DNA of 6,060 nucleotides, taken from positions 1 through 6,060 of the forward strand of contig DATDSD010000001.1 in NCBI GenBank assembly GCA_035291405.1. The letters are read 5' to 3'. Below, in pieces: positions 5,057 to 6,060 of the stretch. The notes beneath the pieces were generated by a model. The model had not been told where the DNA came from. It was given only the letters and a program-made list of their open reading frames with translations, and ran no database searches. Position 1 is the stretch's first letter. Each line of letters opens with the position of its first letter. The DNA is from UBA12026 sp035291405. Its GTDB lineage: Bacteria > Patescibacteriota > Microgenomatia > UBA8517. The position numbers and the translations under genes were made by a program.

Positions 5057-5544
5057 TAATAAATAGGTATCTTCTTCTTTCTCGGAAGATTCATGGATGT
5101 AAGTGGAATTCTTATTGTAGAGTTAAACAACTCTATTGCAGTTTTTGTTATTCCTTTATTATCTACCATTCTGTATGTAAAATCTGCCTTTAAAAATCTA
5201 TTTTTGGCTTCTTTGCTAAATTCTGGGTCAGGAGCTGCGTAGACGACATTTTTTAGTCCGGAATCAATGACAATACTAGTGCAATCGAGAACTTTGTTTT
5301 TAGCGTCTCTATAGCTACATGGTTCAAGTGTCGTATAAAGAACCATTTCTGAAGTTATCGGTACATTTAATGATTTAAACTTTTCGATAACCAAATCTTC
5401 TGCATGTCTTATTCCATCATCTGCACTAGCTGAAGATACCAATATTTTATTACTTGAAACTATACAGGCACCAACAACACCCTCAGGATCTTTGGAATTA
5501 ACTGCAATCCTGAAAAGATGTTTAAAAACTTGCTTATCTGTCAC
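5056..5544 (-). CDS. Zinc-dependent deaminase of the cytidine/deoxycytidylate/RibD superfamily
   Basis: This 162-residue protein has the zinc and proton-shuttle motif H47-A-E49 and the second zinc motif P75-C76 with C88. TLEPCS and the following VIDSGLKNVVYAAPDPEF closely resemble the deaminase domain of RibD (riboflavin synthesis), also seen in tRNA-adenosine and dCMP deaminases. The gap between the two cysteines is 11 residues rather than the 8 of RibD. The reductase half of RibD is absent and no riboflavin gene is nearby, so a stand-alone nucleotide, base or drug deaminase is as likely. The start is GTG 5544, chosen because TGATATAAT ends 6 nt upstream, as for the small membrane protein. 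Immediately upstream lies tRNA-Asp, transcribed in the same direction. Confidence 0.82.
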   Translation of the reverse strand: MTDKQVFKHLFRIAVNSKDPEGVVGACIVSSNKILVSSASADDGIRHAEDLVIEKFKSLNVPITSEMVLYTTLEPCSYRDAKNKVLDCTSIVIDSGLKNVVYAAPDPEFSKEAKNRFLKADFTYRMVDNKGITKTAIELFNSTIRIPLTSMNLPRKKKIPIY

Positions 5545-5550
5545 ACTTTG

Positions 5551-5559
5551 ATTATATCA
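5551..5559 (-). promoter_or_regulatory. Extended -10 promoter of the deaminase gene
   Basis: TGATATAAT on the minus strand (hexamer 5556-5551) lies 6 nt before the GTG start, the same spacing as in the 2709-2975 gene. Its upstream bases (TTTCGAACTTT) are the left arm of repeat site G. It predicts a leaderless mRNA beginning at or near GUG. Confidence 0.65.
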
Positions 5560-5654
5560 AAAGTTCGAAAATAATTGCTTGGAGTCGTGAAATGATATAT
5601 TTAGATATACTATTTGTGCCTAATTTACAATGCGGGATCGACGAGACTCGAACT
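5551..5654 (+). repeat. Array repeat site G, overlapping the 3' end of tRNA-Asp
   Basis: Positions 5551-5639 match 2982-3070 (site C) without gaps, about 76 of 89 bases. The core AATTTACAATGCGG (5622-5635) runs from the tRNA 3' flank into the acceptor stem, and ATCGA continues the match. The left arm AGTTCGA (5562-5568) pairs with TCGAACT (5648-5654), which is in the tRNA T-arm. This is the only copy with a functional tRNA attached, and so probably the ancestral or regenerated site. Confidence 0.82.
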
Positions 5655-5706
5655 CGCAACCTCTTCCGTGACAGGGAAGCGCTCTAACCAATTGAGCTAC
5701 GACCCC
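5633..5706 (-). tRNA. tRNA-Asp (anticodon GUC)
   Basis: The 74-nt gene folds fully. The acceptor GGGGTCG pairs with CGATCCC (one G-U). The D stem is GCTC/GAGC around AATTGGTTA. The anticodon stem CTTCC/GGAAG holds loop CTGTCAC, which reads GTC. There is a 5-nt variable loop, and T stem GCGAG/CTCGT with loop TTCGAGT. The discriminator is G73, normal for tRNA-Asp. CCA is not encoded (the next bases are CATTG), so it must be added by the CCA enzyme. The bases flanking both ends (TTTACAATG and CATTGTAAA) are complementary. Confidence 0.95.
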
Positions 5707-5726
5707 ACATTGTAAACCAAGCCCTT

Positions 5727-5755
5727 ATTTTATAGTAAAACCTACTTGACTTCAA
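5727..5755 (-). promoter_or_regulatory. Promoter of tRNA-Asp
   Basis: On the minus strand a -35 TTGAAG (5755-5750) and a -10 TAAAAT (5732-5727) are separated by exactly 17 bp. Transcription would start near 5720, about 14 nt before the mature tRNA 5' end. The -35 overlaps the -35 of the divergent LysM gene. Confidence 0.6.
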
Positions 5756-5774
5756 TTAGCTTCTAGTTTAAATT
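5746..5774 (+). promoter_or_regulatory. Promoter of the LysM protein gene
   Basis: TTGACT (5746-5751), 17 bp, TAAATT (5769-5774). The leader to the TTG start at 5821 would be about 40 nt, leaving room for the ribosome-binding site GGGGTGA (5808-5814). It is interlocked with the tRNA-Asp promoter on the other strand. Confidence 0.55.
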
Positions 5775-5820
5775 GCAATTACTAAGATCTTCTGCCTTGA
5801 AGAAAACGGGGTGAAATAAA

Positions 5821-6060
5821 TTGAAAGAATTTAATTTAAAAAATTTTTTGAAAACTATAAAACTAAACGAGTCAACAATTTCTATGGTTATGGGTGCATT
5901 AGTTGTGATTATTGTTGGAAGTTTAGTTATCAAATACTTAAAAAATGATAGAGGTACAATTCCTGCTGAATTATTAAACCAACCCAATTCCATTGAATTA
6001 ACACAAAAAACTCACGTCGTTTCAAGTGGTGAAAACTTGTGGGATATATCCGTGAAATAC
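5821..6060 (+). CDS. LysM-domain membrane protein, 3'-truncated by the window
   Basis: Eighty codons are visible. A basic N-terminus (KEFNLKNFLKTIKL) precedes one membrane helix at about 22-37 (MVMGALVVIIVG...), a spacer (RGTIPAELLNQPNSIELTQ) and the start of a LysM domain, THVVSSGENLWDISVKY (64-80). LysM binds N-acetylglucosamine chains of peptidoglycan, so the protein is probably anchored in the cytoplasmic membrane with its C-terminal part in the wall. The start is TTG 5821. GGGGTGA six bases upstream is a good ribosome-binding site, and the GTG at 5811 in that sequence meets a stop after one further codon. Having a Shine-Dalgarno sequence and a normal promoter, it is unlike the leaderless cassette genes and is probably part of the chromosome backbone beside the tRNA. 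Confidence 0.85.
   Translation, partial: MKEFNLKNFLKTIKLNESTISMVMGALVVIIVGSLVIKYLKNDRGTIPAELLNQPNSIELTQKTHVVSSGENLWDISVKY

Noticed and set aside
4966..5193. Plus-strand ORF across repeat site F
   Set aside because: It covers a repeat and the antisense of the deaminase C-terminus; no start signal or family.
5763..5993. Minus-strand ORF of 76 codons
   Set aside because: It is antisense to the LysM protein, whose TTG start, ribosome-binding site, membrane helix and LysM motif are clear.

Overview
The window is AT-rich (by eye about one third G+C) and bacterial, with the standard genetic code, small genes and short spacers. A LysM membrane protein, a tRNA without encoded CCA and several apparently leaderless genes would suit a small-genome lineage such as the Candidate Phyla Radiation. 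That placement is an inference from style, not from a marker gene.

Left end (1-1058): an unrecognised small ORF (1-264), then a plus-strand gene (387-1058) with faint resemblance to archaeo-eukaryotic primase-like domains. It has its own promoter at 328-355.

Middle (about 1060-5660): an array of short gene modules separated by copies of one repeat, all in the same orientation. Sites lie at about 1061-1120, 2651-2715, 2990-3093, 3598-3629, 4189-4257, 4975-5056 and 5551-5654. The conserved core reads TTTACAATGCGG, followed by a right end like GTACNAGTTTAGAAC. Between successive sites lies exactly one gene: a RanBP2-type zinc-finger membrane protein, a two-helix small membrane protein, a GNAT-like acetyltransferase, a P-loop nucleotide kinase, a CPBP/CAAX-type membrane protease and a RibD/CDA-type deaminase. 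Five genes are on the minus strand and the kinase is reversed. The rightmost site is the 3' end of an intact tRNA-Asp(GUC) gene plus its downstream flank. The layout looks like a cassette array anchored on a tRNA, as if single-gene units had been added at the tRNA 3' end. No recombinase lies in the window.

The cassette genes seem to carry their own promoters. Four have an extended -10 (TGnTATAAT or close) only 6-10 nt before the start codon and no Shine-Dalgarno sequence, which predicts leaderless mRNAs. In at least three cases the promoter lies in an arm of the repeat. The zinc-finger gene instead has a strong ribosome-binding site and a long structured upstream region.

Right end (5633-6060): tRNA-Asp on the minus strand, then a divergent LysM-domain membrane protein that runs off the window. 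Their promoters overlap. The cargo genes share no pathway and look like an accessory assortment.
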